A stretch of 64,000 bases of DNA. Origin: Flavobacterium anhuiense. GTDB lineage: Bacteria > Bacteroidota > Bacteroidia > Flavobacteriales > Flavobacteriaceae. How positions within the stretch are numbered: position 1 is the stretch's first letter; every line of letters begins with the position of its first letter. Shown here in pieces: positions 27,101-34,941 of this stretch. The stretch lies in the NCBI RefSeq assembly GCF_900101855.1, contig NZ_FMVC01000007.1, forward strand, positions 18,345-82,344, in the 5' to 3' direction. The translations under genes were made by a program, and so were the position numbers. The notes under the pieces were generated by a model. It was not told the DNA's origin, did no database searches, and saw only the letters and a program-made list of their open reading frames with translations.

Positions 27101-28201
27101 AAAATTCAGGTACAAATTAGCCGCAACGATACTCAAGTCTGCGTCAAAGTTCTGGACACTGGTCCGGGAATCAACGATAAGGATAAACCGCTCGTATTTG
27201 AGAGATTTTATCAAGGAGGACAGAGCCAGAATGAAACAGGCAGCGGTCTTGGACTGCATATTGCAAATGAATACATACAGCTTCATGGTGGCACTATAAC
27301 TATTGAAGATAATGTTCCGCATGGCTGTGCATTTACCTTTAAAATCCCAATTAGAGAAAGTTCTGAAAAGAATTTGATGCTTAGTCCTGCTACGATTGAT
27401 ATTCCAAACATTGAAGAGGAAAAAACAGAAAGTCCTACTGAACAAGTGGTTCTTTTTGTAGATGACAATAAAGACCTGTGCGAATTTATAGAAGACAACC
27501 TAAAAGATGACTTTACGGTGCTGACGGCCCATAATGGACAAGAGGCTATTGAACTGCTGCAAAAAAACAATATTACGGTTATTGTAAGTGATGTAATGAT
27601 GCCTATAATGGATGGCATTGAGCTTTGCAAATTGGTCAAAACCAATATCTACTGGTCACATATTCCTGTAATTCTCCTAACAGCTCGCACTGCTGAGGAA
27701 TATCATATTGACGGGCTAAAATATGGAGCGGACGATTATATCACCAAACCATTTAATATCCATATTCTCAAACTTCGAATTAATAAATTTATCGAATGGA
27801 CCAAAAAGAGCCATGCCGCATTTAAACAAAAAATAGACGTTAATCCGCAGGAGATTACCATTACCTCTCTAGATGAAATTTTTATCGAAAAAGCGATAAA
27901 AGCGGTCGAACAGCATATTAGCGATACTGAATTTTCTGTAGAGAATCTAGGAGACACTTTAGGCTTGAGCCGAGGGCATCTGTATAAAAAACTAATGTTT
28001 ATAACAGGCAAAGGCCCTGCCGAATTCATCCGTACAATCCGATTGAAAAGAGGACGACAGCTTTTGGATAAAAGCCAGCTGCAGGTTTCGCAAATAGCCT
28101 ACGAAGTTGGATTTAATTCGCCGAAAAGATTCTCAAAATATTTCCGTGAAGAATTTGGTTTATCTCCTTCTGAATATCTAAAACTTCACAAAAAACTATA
28201 A
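24194..28201 (+). CDS. Hybrid two-component system sensor/regulator (HTCS)
   Basis: 1335 aa from the ATG at 24194; an in-frame ATG at 24176 is possible, but MKKHKALLLFLAVFG gives the better signal peptide. A periplasmic sensor of two-component-regulator propeller repeats (about 30-680, recurring WIGT motifs) is followed by a Y_Y_Y domain (about 690-765) and a transmembrane helix near 770-795. The histidine kinase has H844 in FFTNISHDLRTP, with the ATPase domain at about 940-1055. The receiver has D1133 in VSDVMMP, and an AraC-type DNA-binding domain ends the protein. HTCS proteins bind PUL-derived oligosaccharides and activate the PUL. Last gene of the plus operon, convergent with the CE1-like esterase. 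Confidence 0.95.
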   Translation: MKKHKALLLFLAVFGIISFQSILAQSNYIFHQLKTSEGFSSTNVKTFLRDSYGFLWIGTETGLNRYDGYEFKVYTTNSKKPNSLISNDILGLQEDGLGNIWVNFGHDNAIYNRDKDCFITDIAFLLNKLHIHADSNCKIYVDKKKNLWVFNKKNISFYDIKKRHTSIFTGVSIEDPFYISVTDNGESVYCIENSQKCWQLNSTTGHIKNIKLPVSSRRNGTDEWHIAFLDSNNGLWVYFSNNPNEVSYQDHQTKKWSSITLKSSVDSDINFVSSIIENKPGEIWIGTDHKGLFIFDKSKNSITNCVQNPNKDNSLPSNNITCMYRDNDRTIWIGHSKKGLSFFNESFKNFINFKHPECSDISTIMEDHNEDLWIATDGKGLFKKDKKSGNTSRIPFPKAAITCLLEDRKNRIWIGTYQNGLFCWQNGAITQYTTKNSKLSNNNVWNLKQDRYGNIWIGSMGGKIQQLPSDATSFDSVISVFEDQVFALDMFYDSGDELLLGTGYGLFNIDITNNKKVVSYGNKKGTQKFKHFQISAVYKDKRNILWIAHNDGLNIWDPKKDTIYYFNKSNGLCDNSVSGILEDNRNNIWVTTPNGLSILTVSYDANDNLSISSKNYSVRDGLMDNYFNKHSILQLRNGDILLGNLDGYTIINPNKLLKENKPVSKIIFTGLTLGNQTIEVDSVYNGHKLLQHSTELLSKLTLRHDDRLITLKFTSTDLLNAEKVKYFYKIEGFNSEWIPIQDNKIAISALPAGNYKLLVKAYDNASGWNDNIKILALSVLPPFYLTIWAYLFYGLTIAALIWYTVRRSKIRHHLKLEEQREKMNREKEWQINEMKLNFFTNISHDLRTPLTLIITPLQVLLNDSMDEVMRKKINVIHKNAQQLLSLINSLLDFRKLDAGIVSLNLKASEFVSFAEDICSSFNVYAAERNIQLSFESELDSLLMEFDKDKIQKTLANLLSNAFKYTADGGKIQVQISRNDTQVCVKVLDTGPGINDKDKPLVFERFYQGGQSQNETGSGLGLHIANEYIQLHGGTITIEDNVPHGCAFTFKIPIRESSEKNLMLSPATIDIPNIEEEKTESPTEQVVLFVDDNKDLCEFIEDNLKDDFTVLTAHNGQEAIELLQKNNITVIVSDVMMPIMDGIELCKLVKTNIYWSHIPVILLTARTAEEYHIDGLKYGADDYITKPFNIHILKLRINKFIEWTKKSHAAFKQKIDVNPQEITITSLDEIFIEKAIKAVEQHISDTEFSVENLGDTLGLSRGHLYKKLMFITGKGPAEFIRTIRLKRGRQLLDKSQLQVSQIAYEVGFNSPKRFSKYFREEFGLSPSEYLKLHKKL

Positions 28202-28220
28202 AAACAACGCAATAAAAAAG

Positions 28221-28260
28221 CAGCCTTTAATATCATCATTAAGGCTGTTTTTTTTATTTT
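28221..28260. terminator. Bidirectional terminator between convergent PUL operons
   Basis: The stem CAGCCTT/AAGGCTG, extended by TAAT/ATTA around loop ATCATC, has a T-run after it on the plus strand and an A-run before it. It therefore works for both the HTCS transcript and the oppositely oriented CE1-like transcript. Confidence 0.85.
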
Positions 28261-28326
28261 CTCAGTCTATATTCGTTTTATTTAAAAATGCTTCAAAAAA
28301 CTACTATAAACTGCTTAAAAGAATAT

Positions 28327-29253
28327 TTATTTAAAAATATGCTGCGAGAAAAGATACAGATTGTTCGCCCATTCTGTATCATCGTGCGCATTGCCATCTA
28401 CATGCCATACATGAGGCACTTGATTTGCTTTTAGGCAGCCATGAATGCGCTGGCTCACATTGAAAAGCCAGTCTTTACTGCCGCAAGAAACCCACAATAC
28501 TTTAAGATCTTTTCTTGCCGCTTTTACCTCTGGCACAAGCTTAAGAGTCGAAAGTCCTCCTACTTCATTTGTATTGGGTGCTGATGAAAAACCTCCAATA
28601 AAAGCAAAAGTATCGATATGGGAAAGGCCAATGTTTAGAGATTGCCCGCCTCCCATAGACAAACCTGCTAAAGCTCGCTGCTCTCGATTTCGGTATACAG
28701 CATAATTTGATTCAATATACGGAATGATATCCTTCAGCAGATCTTTCTCAAAAGATACTCCATAACTTTTATATCCCATTTCTTTCTCCTTCTCTTGGTC
28801 AGGAGTCGGATTTTCAACAGTGACACTTGAGTTGCAGTTGGGAAAAACCACCAGCATTGGCTTGATTTTTCCGTCACGGATTAAATTATCTATAACATCC
28901 TGGGCGCGAATCCAATCCGTCCATTGCCCTTTATCTGAATTAAGGCCATGCAGCAGATAAAGCACCGGGTATTTTTTATCAGCTGCATAACCTGCAGGGG
29001 TGTAAACTGCCATTTCGCGGCGCGTGCCCAATGTTTTGGAATTGTACTGGACCACAGTAAGTTTTCCCAAAGCCAATTCCGCGTGCTTGTCCCTAAATCC
29101 TTGTGGCGGATCTTCAAATGCCGGTTTGTCTTCGGCATTGAATACTATGGGCTGCAGGTTTAATTTTTTATCTGCAGCATTCTCTGTTTGGGAGTGTCCT
29201 ATAGACCAGCAGAACAAGGCCAGCATCGCAATTAAAAATGGTTTGTTTTTCAT
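28327..29253 (-). CDS. CE1-like alpha/beta-hydrolase esterase
   Basis: 308 aa with a signal peptide ending near HSQ. It is an esterase-D/feruloyl-esterase type fold: oxyanion region LYLLHGLNSDKGQW (98-111), nucleophile S199 in AGLSMGGGQS and catalytic His290 in VDGNAHDDTEW. CE1 members remove acetyl, feruloyl or related acyl groups from plant polysaccharides. Its ATG overlaps the GH2 stop by one base (TAATG), so the two are translationally coupled, implying a shared substrate. It is the terminal gene of the long minus-strand PUL block. Confidence 0.85.
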   Translation of the reverse strand: MKNKPFLIAMLALFCWSIGHSQTENAADKKLNLQPIVFNAEDKPAFEDPPQGFRDKHAELALGKLTVVQYNSKTLGTRREMAVYTPAGYAADKKYPVLYLLHGLNSDKGQWTDWIRAQDVIDNLIRDGKIKPMLVVFPNCNSSVTVENPTPDQEKEKEMGYKSYGVSFEKDLLKDIIPYIESNYAVYRNREQRALAGLSMGGGQSLNIGLSHIDTFAFIGGFSSAPNTNEVGGLSTLKLVPEVKAARKDLKVLWVSCGSKDWLFNVSQRIHGCLKANQVPHVWHVDGNAHDDTEWANNLYLFSQHIFK

Positions 29254-31049
29254 TATTTATCTTCTTTATAATAGTTATTTATAATGTGCCAAGCTTTTTT
29301 CTTTTCTCCATTTTCAGAGATCAATCCTTTCCTATTATATCCCTTCTGATACACAGGGTGCATTCTTCCCAATGATCTGTAATCATACAATAGCCATGGG
29401 CAGACACCTCTTAAATTTGGAATAGTGTTAAACATTTCAATCTGATTTTTATAAACCTGCTCCTGATATTCTTCAGACCAGTAGGCAGCTTGATCTGCAG
29501 GAACATTCCTAGTTCCATATAATGCTTCTGCTCCAAATTCAGAAATAAACACAGGTTTATTAGAAAAATCTATTTTCCACTTCACCTCTGAAGGTTTTCC
29601 TTGCCAAGGAATATACCAGCCAATATACTCATTAAGAGCAACTAAATCAGAATAATTATAAAGCGGATCCCAGATATGAAATGAATTATTGGCATAACCT
29701 TGCGTGTTTATAACATGCGTAACCAATCTTGTAGAATCGATCCCTTTGCATTCTTTTGTTAAATCAATAAGCGCTTTATCTCTATTTGGAGTGCCAGGAT
29801 ATGTTTCGTTCGAAAGGCTCCAGACCACAACTGCACATCGGTTTTTATCTCTTGCAATCATTTCTTGCAGCATATCCTGCATTTTGTGAGGAACCAAACT
29901 ATCGGAAAACTTAACATTCTGATAGATTGGAAGTTCGCTCCACACCATCAAACCCATTTTTTCAGCTTCTTTAATCATATCCTCATTATGCGGATAGTGG
30001 GCCAATCTTACTAAATTGCATCCTAGCTCTTTGGCTGAATTCAGCAATAGCCTATCATCTTCCGATGAAAATGCTCTCGCTTTTTTCATCGGATTTTCTT
30101 CATGAATGTTTATGGCCTTAATGAAAATAGGCTTTTTATTAAGCAAAATTTCACTCCCTTTGGTTTCAATGCTCCTAAAGCCAATTTCATCAGCAATGGA
30201 ATCGGTGTTGCATTCCACAATTACAAGGTATCGTTTAGGATTTTGAGGAGACCATAGCTTGAACTTGGACGAAAATTCAAGCTTTGCATAACCGTTGCTA
30301 TTGGTCTTTGTCTGATAAACAATATTTAATTCTGGCATTTTAACTATAATTTTTTGGGTCAAATTCTCGCCGTTTAATCGAATCCATCCCAGCACATTGC
30401 TCAGACTGCCTTTTTCTAGCTGGATGGAATAATCCTCAATGTATGTTTTTGGGGTTTCAATAATTTTGACCTCGCGAGTAATTCCTCCATAATTCAGCCA
30501 GTCATATCCTAAACCGGGAATTCCGTTCTCTAAACGCCTATTGTCTGCTTTTACAATAATGGTATTATCTCCATCCTTTACTTTGTCTGTAATTTCAAAT
30601 TGGAACGGAGTGAAGCCTCCCTCGTGGCTTCCCAGTTTTTCTTCATTAAAATACACATCGGCGCTATAATTTACTGCTCCAAAGTACAGAAACTGTCTTG
30701 AATTTTTCTTTTTAAGAGTAACCGTTTTTTTGTACCAGACAGCACCTTCATAAAAAGCAAGCTCGCATAATTGCGAATTGAAGTCCCCCGGAACATTCAA
30801 TTCTGGCGCACCGTCAAATGAATATTCAAAAAAATCTGTTTTCTTCTGCGGTTTTGGCTCTATCCAAACTTTCTTCCAGTCGCCAGCAGCTCCCGGATCA
30901 GACAGCACTTTCCATTTCCCATTCAAACTTGTTGAGTTTCTAGATGCGCCATTGGCCATTGCTGTTTGGGCATTTGTCGTGCTGGCTAAAAAAACTGCCA
31001 ATAAAACGTTTATTATCTGAGCTTTGCAGATTTTTTGCAGTCGATCCAT
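29253..31049 (-). CDS. GH2 glycosidase with uronidase-like NxK motif
   Basis: 598 aa, signal peptide (TTNAQ). GH2 jelly roll (about 40-200), Ig-like domain and TIM barrel, with acid/base E415 in VWSLSNETYPG and nucleophile E504 in KPVFISEFGAEA. Near the C-terminus N572-R573-K574 (KGYNRKGLI) aligns with the N-x-K loop (GNKKGIF) by which E. coli-type beta-glucuronidases recognise the uronic-acid carboxylate. I therefore favour a beta-glucuronidase/galacturonidase over a beta-galactosidase; beta-galacturonosyl side chains do occur in some root xyloglucans. At 598 aa it is close to glucuronidase length and shorter than the other two GH2s here. It is only 3 bp behind GH43 and overlaps the CE1-like gene. 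Confidence 0.85.
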   Translation of the reverse strand: MDRLQKICKAQIINVLLAVFLASTTNAQTAMANGASRNSTSLNGKWKVLSDPGAAGDWKKVWIEPKPQKKTDFFEYSFDGAPELNVPGDFNSQLCELAFYEGAVWYKKTVTLKKKNSRQFLYFGAVNYSADVYFNEEKLGSHEGGFTPFQFEITDKVKDGDNTIIVKADNRRLENGIPGLGYDWLNYGGITREVKIIETPKTYIEDYSIQLEKGSLSNVLGWIRLNGENLTQKIIVKMPELNIVYQTKTNSNGYAKLEFSSKFKLWSPQNPKRYLVIVECNTDSIADEIGFRSIETKGSEILLNKKPIFIKAINIHEENPMKKARAFSSEDDRLLLNSAKELGCNLVRLAHYPHNEDMIKEAEKMGLMVWSELPIYQNVKFSDSLVPHKMQDMLQEMIARDKNRCAVVVWSLSNETYPGTPNRDKALIDLTKECKGIDSTRLVTHVINTQGYANNSFHIWDPLYNYSDLVALNEYIGWYIPWQGKPSEVKWKIDFSNKPVFISEFGAEALYGTRNVPADQAAYWSEEYQEQVYKNQIEMFNTIPNLRGVCPWLLYDYRSLGRMHPVYQKGYNRKGLISENGEKKKAWHIINNYYKEDK

Positions 31050-31052
31050 TTT

Positions 31053-32627
31053 CTATTCCATTTTACCGGGTTTATATGTGAAACTGTCAAAATCCGCAAA
31101 GGCCTTGGTATTCTTATTTTGGGATGAGGCATACAGTCCAACATATACGCCAGTAAAACCTCCATTTGTCTCAGAGCTTAGATACCAAACATTGATTTTA
31201 TCCAAAAACTTAAATTCCTTTCCATCCAAAGAATAATAGAAGCTGTAAAAATCCTTATTGCCTTCCACTTTCAAATAAATTGTATCGGCAGGAATTTCCT
31301 CTTCGGATGCGGTATGATTCAGTATGCCCATTTTATAACGCAATACTAGTTTGTTTTTGCCTTTTTCTGTTTTTTTCAAAGAAAGGTCGTAATGCGCCTG
31401 ACTCGAATAGAAAATGGTCATTCCAGCTTCATCTCCACTTTTTGCATTATTCAATGACATCACGGTCGAAGCTGAAAAATCAATGTGTTCCTGTCTGCGT
31501 CCTGCAAAGGTTGGCGAATCATTATCGTCTAAAGATACCGAAGTGGCTTTTAATCGCAATGCCCCTTTCTTTTCGGTAAGCGAGTATTGCTGCATGAAAG
31601 GATTTCTGAGATAATTCCAATCGACACCGAGCTTCATTTCATCAAAACTCGTAGAAAAATCATGAGGTTTTACAGCCTGTAATGGTAAAGTAGGCACATT
31701 CATATCTATATTTACTGTGCCATTGCCATTTATTACGGGCCAAGCATCTGCATCCCATCTTACAGGAGCCAAAAAGGTTTCTCTACCTAAAACATGGTGC
31801 AGCAGACTTTGCGGACGGAAAGCCAGAAAGACAATCCACCAAGAACCATTATGCGCCTGAATAAAATCGCCATGCCCAGTCCCTTGAATCGGATTGCTTT
31901 GAGCGATTTCATTGATATGGGTCAAAATCGGGTTGGCAGGATTGGACTCGTAAGGTCCGTAAATGTTCCTGCTTCGCGCTATGGTTATTTTATGGCCGTA
32001 TTCTGTGCCTCCTTCTGAAATAAGCAGATAATACCAGCCGTCTTTTTTATAAATGTGCGGCGCTTCAGGATAACGTCCTCCTGTTCCATTCCACACCGTT
32101 TGTCCTTTGGTGAGTTTTTTTCCTGTTTTAATATCAATTTCGCAAATGGTAATGCCATTCTGATTCGATACAAAATAAGATTTGTCCCCTTCGAAATATA
32201 AAGAAGGGTCTATACCGCCTTGATCGACAAAAACGGGTTCTGACCATTCTCCTGAAGGATTATCGGTATGCACATAAAAATTTCCTCCGCCCGATACATT
32301 GGTCGTGACCATATAAAAACGCCCTTCATGATAACGGATTGTTGGAGCATAAATCCCAGCTGAAGGAGCGCATTTATCTAATTTTAACTGGGAAGGGCGC
32401 GTAAGGCAATGTCCAATTTTGGTCCAATTGATTAAATCTTTACTGTGAAAAACGGGAACTCCTGGAAAGTATTCAAAACTGGAAGTGACCAAATAGTAAT
32501 CGTCTCCTACCCTGCAAACGCTCGGATCTGGATGAAATCCAGAAATGACTGGATTTTTGTATCCTTGCGCATTCAAAAAATGGCAGAATCCAAACATACT
32601 GATTAAAAGTATAATTATTCTTTTCAT
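31053..32627 (-). CDS. GH43 alpha-L-arabinofuranosidase/beta-xylosidase with C-terminal beta-sandwich
   Basis: 524 aa, signal peptide ending FLNAQ. The five-blade propeller carries general base D34 in SGFHPDPSVCRVGDDYY, D140 in GGIDPSLYF and general acid E188 in RYPEAPHIY. From about 330 a concanavalin-like domain (GH43_C2/DUF1349 type) follows, as in subfamily-12-like members. Xyloglucan loci of Bacteroides ovatus carry GH43 arabinofuranosidases for arabinosylated (Solanaceae-type) xyloglucan, and the same role is inferred here. It sits tightly between GH3 (22 bp) and GH2 (3 bp) on the minus strand. Confidence 0.9.
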   Translation of the reverse strand: MKRIIILLISMFGFCHFLNAQGYKNPVISGFHPDPSVCRVGDDYYLVTSSFEYFPGVPVFHSKDLINWTKIGHCLTRPSQLKLDKCAPSAGIYAPTIRYHEGRFYMVTTNVSGGGNFYVHTDNPSGEWSEPVFVDQGGIDPSLYFEGDKSYFVSNQNGITICEIDIKTGKKLTKGQTVWNGTGGRYPEAPHIYKKDGWYYLLISEGGTEYGHKITIARSRNIYGPYESNPANPILTHINEIAQSNPIQGTGHGDFIQAHNGSWWIVFLAFRPQSLLHHVLGRETFLAPVRWDADAWPVINGNGTVNIDMNVPTLPLQAVKPHDFSTSFDEMKLGVDWNYLRNPFMQQYSLTEKKGALRLKATSVSLDDNDSPTFAGRRQEHIDFSASTVMSLNNAKSGDEAGMTIFYSSQAHYDLSLKKTEKGKNKLVLRYKMGILNHTASEEEIPADTIYLKVEGNKDFYSFYYSLDGKEFKFLDKINVWYLSSETNGGFTGVYVGLYASSQNKNTKAFADFDSFTYKPGKME

Positions 32628-32649
32628 AATTGTAAATTATTGCAATGCT

Positions 32650-34854
32650 TTATTTTAAATTAAAATCTGCCACACCTCTAATATCAGTAGCCGAAGCTCC
32701 AATCATTATTCTGAATTTGCCTGGTTCTGCAATCCATTCTTTTTTAGTGTCGTCGTAATAAGAAAGATCTTTTTTTGTTAAAGTAAAACGCACTGTTTTT
32801 TCTTCTCCCGGCTCAAGCGAAATTTTTTCAAATCCTTTTAATTCTTTAGTAGGACGAGGCAGGCTCGATGTTTCGTCATTAACATAAAGCTGCACAACTT
32901 CTTTTCCTGCCACTTTTCCTGTGTTTTTTATGGAAACTGTCACCTCTAAAGAGTCGGCAGCTGTAATCGTTTTTGATGAAACAGCCGGCTTTCCGTACTG
33001 GAATGTGGTGTAGCTCAATCCATATCCGAAAGGGAAAAGCACAGGGATTTTTTTAGTATCGTACCAGCGGTATCCTACTAAGATGTCTTCTTTATAATAG
33101 ACATTTTTTCCGTCACCTGGATAACAAAGCTGGTCAAAAGCATGCGCCCCGACGTCTTCCAATTTTTTAGGAAATGAAATCGGAAGTTTTCCTGACGGAT
33201 TTGCTTCACCCGAAATAATATCGGCCAAAGCATTTCCTGCTTCAGAGCCAAGATACCATCCTTGCACAACGGCTTTTGTTTTGTTAAGCCAAGGCATTAA
33301 AACCGCATTCCCGCTTAATAGAACAACCGCAACATTATGATTCACTTTCTGTATTTCTTCAATCAGCTTGTCTTGACCGAACGGCAGGCTCAATGATTTA
33401 CGGTCTCCGCTTTCACAATCTTGAAAATAATTTTTATTCAGCCCTCCAACAAAAAGCACTATATCAGCCTGGCGGGCAGTTTCAATTGCTGCGTTTTGCA
33501 AAGAATCAAGATTTAATTTAGAGGGTTCTTCGGCGCCATAAAGTGGTCTTCCCGAAGCGTATCCCATGCTGTAAACAATATTATTTTCGCCGTATTTATT
33601 CTTTAATCCCTGTAAAGGAGAAATTTCATAAGCCGCTTTCAATGACGTAGAACCTCCGCCAACAATCAGGCTTTTCACGGCATTTTCACCTATCACAGCA
33701 ATTTTTTTATATCTGCCTTGTGGAATAGGCAAAAACTGTTTCTCATTTTTAAGCAGTACAATTCCTTCCTGTGCTATTTTTCGGGCTGCATCGCTATGCT
33801 CTGGCGAAACAAAACGGCCATAAGGACGATTGGCGCTCATAGTGGTCCGGAAAATCATTCGGAGAATTCGGCTTGCTTTATCGTCAAGTTTTGACATTTC
33901 GTATTTGCCTGATTTAATTCCCTTTAAAAAAGGATCGGCTAAATAATAGCTCGAAAAAGGAAAATGCCCTTGCGTGGTCAATCCGTTTGTATAAGTGCCC
34001 ATTTCAATATCAAGTCCGCCATTGACCGCTTCATCCGTATTGTGGACACCTCCCCAATCGCTAACCACTACACCATCAAATTTCCAGTCGTTTTTTAAGA
34101 TTTGGTTGAGCAAGATGTCGTTATGGCAGCAGTGCACTCCCCATATTTTATTGTATGCTCCCATGATAGACCATACGTTTCCTTCCTGAACTGCCGCTTT
34201 GAAGGCTGGAAGATAAATCTCATGCAAGGCGCGATCGCTTACATTGACATTAATTTCACCACGAGCAATTTCCTGATTGTTCAGGGCGAAATGTTTCACG
34301 CATGCCGCCACTCCATTAGACTGTACGCCTTGCACGTATGGAACTACCAATCGAGAAGCCAAAAAAGGATCTTCGCCCATATATTCAAAATTTCGTCCAT
34401 TGAGCGGCGTACGGTAAATATTGACGCCAGGCCCCAATAGCATGGTTTTGTTTCGGTATCGAGCTTCTTCTCCTATGGATGTCCCGTAAAGCTGCGCAAT
34501 CATTGGATTGAATGTTGCCGCAAGACACGTTAAGGCAGGAAAAGCAGTGCAGGAATCATTGGTCCATTGTGCCGAGTTCCATTCATCCCACAATTTTTCA
34601 TCGCTCACTCCATGCGATCCGTCTGATGACCATACATCTGGTATGCCCAGACGCGGAACTCCCTTAGAGCTGAACTTTGACTGCGCATGGCAGAGCGCCA
34701 CTTTTTCTTCTACCGTCATTCGCGATAAGGCATCCTTTACACGAACTTCTATTGGCTGGCTTTCATCTAAATAAAGAGCAGATTGCGTCCATCCAAAAAA
34801 TGGTGAGAGGAAAAAATATAGTAATAGTAAAACAGTGATATATCTTTTTTTCAT
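32650..34854 (-). CDS. GH3 beta-glucosidase/beta-xylosidase
   Basis: 734 aa, signal peptide (FFGWTQS). (beta/alpha)8 domain with nucleophile D266 in GVVVSDWGGVHN, alpha/beta sandwich domain (about 370-590), then a C-terminal fibronectin-III-like domain (KNTGKVAGKEVVQLYVNDE). Length is normal for the family. It probably hydrolyses the de-branched cello-oligosaccharide backbone in the periplasm. A second, clearly different GH3 lies at 60377. Here it heads the GH3-GH43-GH2-CE1 run, 87 bp after GH97. Confidence 0.92.
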   Translation of the reverse strand: MKKRYITVLLLLYFFLSPFFGWTQSALYLDESQPIEVRVKDALSRMTVEEKVALCHAQSKFSSKGVPRLGIPDVWSSDGSHGVSDEKLWDEWNSAQWTNDSCTAFPALTCLAATFNPMIAQLYGTSIGEEARYRNKTMLLGPGVNIYRTPLNGRNFEYMGEDPFLASRLVVPYVQGVQSNGVAACVKHFALNNQEIARGEINVNVSDRALHEIYLPAFKAAVQEGNVWSIMGAYNKIWGVHCCHNDILLNQILKNDWKFDGVVVSDWGGVHNTDEAVNGGLDIEMGTYTNGLTTQGHFPFSSYYLADPFLKGIKSGKYEMSKLDDKASRILRMIFRTTMSANRPYGRFVSPEHSDAARKIAQEGIVLLKNEKQFLPIPQGRYKKIAVIGENAVKSLIVGGGSTSLKAAYEISPLQGLKNKYGENNIVYSMGYASGRPLYGAEEPSKLNLDSLQNAAIETARQADIVLFVGGLNKNYFQDCESGDRKSLSLPFGQDKLIEEIQKVNHNVAVVLLSGNAVLMPWLNKTKAVVQGWYLGSEAGNALADIISGEANPSGKLPISFPKKLEDVGAHAFDQLCYPGDGKNVYYKEDILVGYRWYDTKKIPVLFPFGYGLSYTTFQYGKPAVSSKTITAADSLEVTVSIKNTGKVAGKEVVQLYVNDETSSLPRPTKELKGFEKISLEPGEEKTVRFTLTKKDLSYYDDTKKEWIAEPGKFRIMIGASATDIRGVADFNLK

Positions 34855-34941
34855 TATAGTATACTTTCTAATTATTTATGAAATCACGAACAATCCTTCC
34901 CTTAATTGAAATAAGCAGAGCATCATTCCATGATATTTCAA

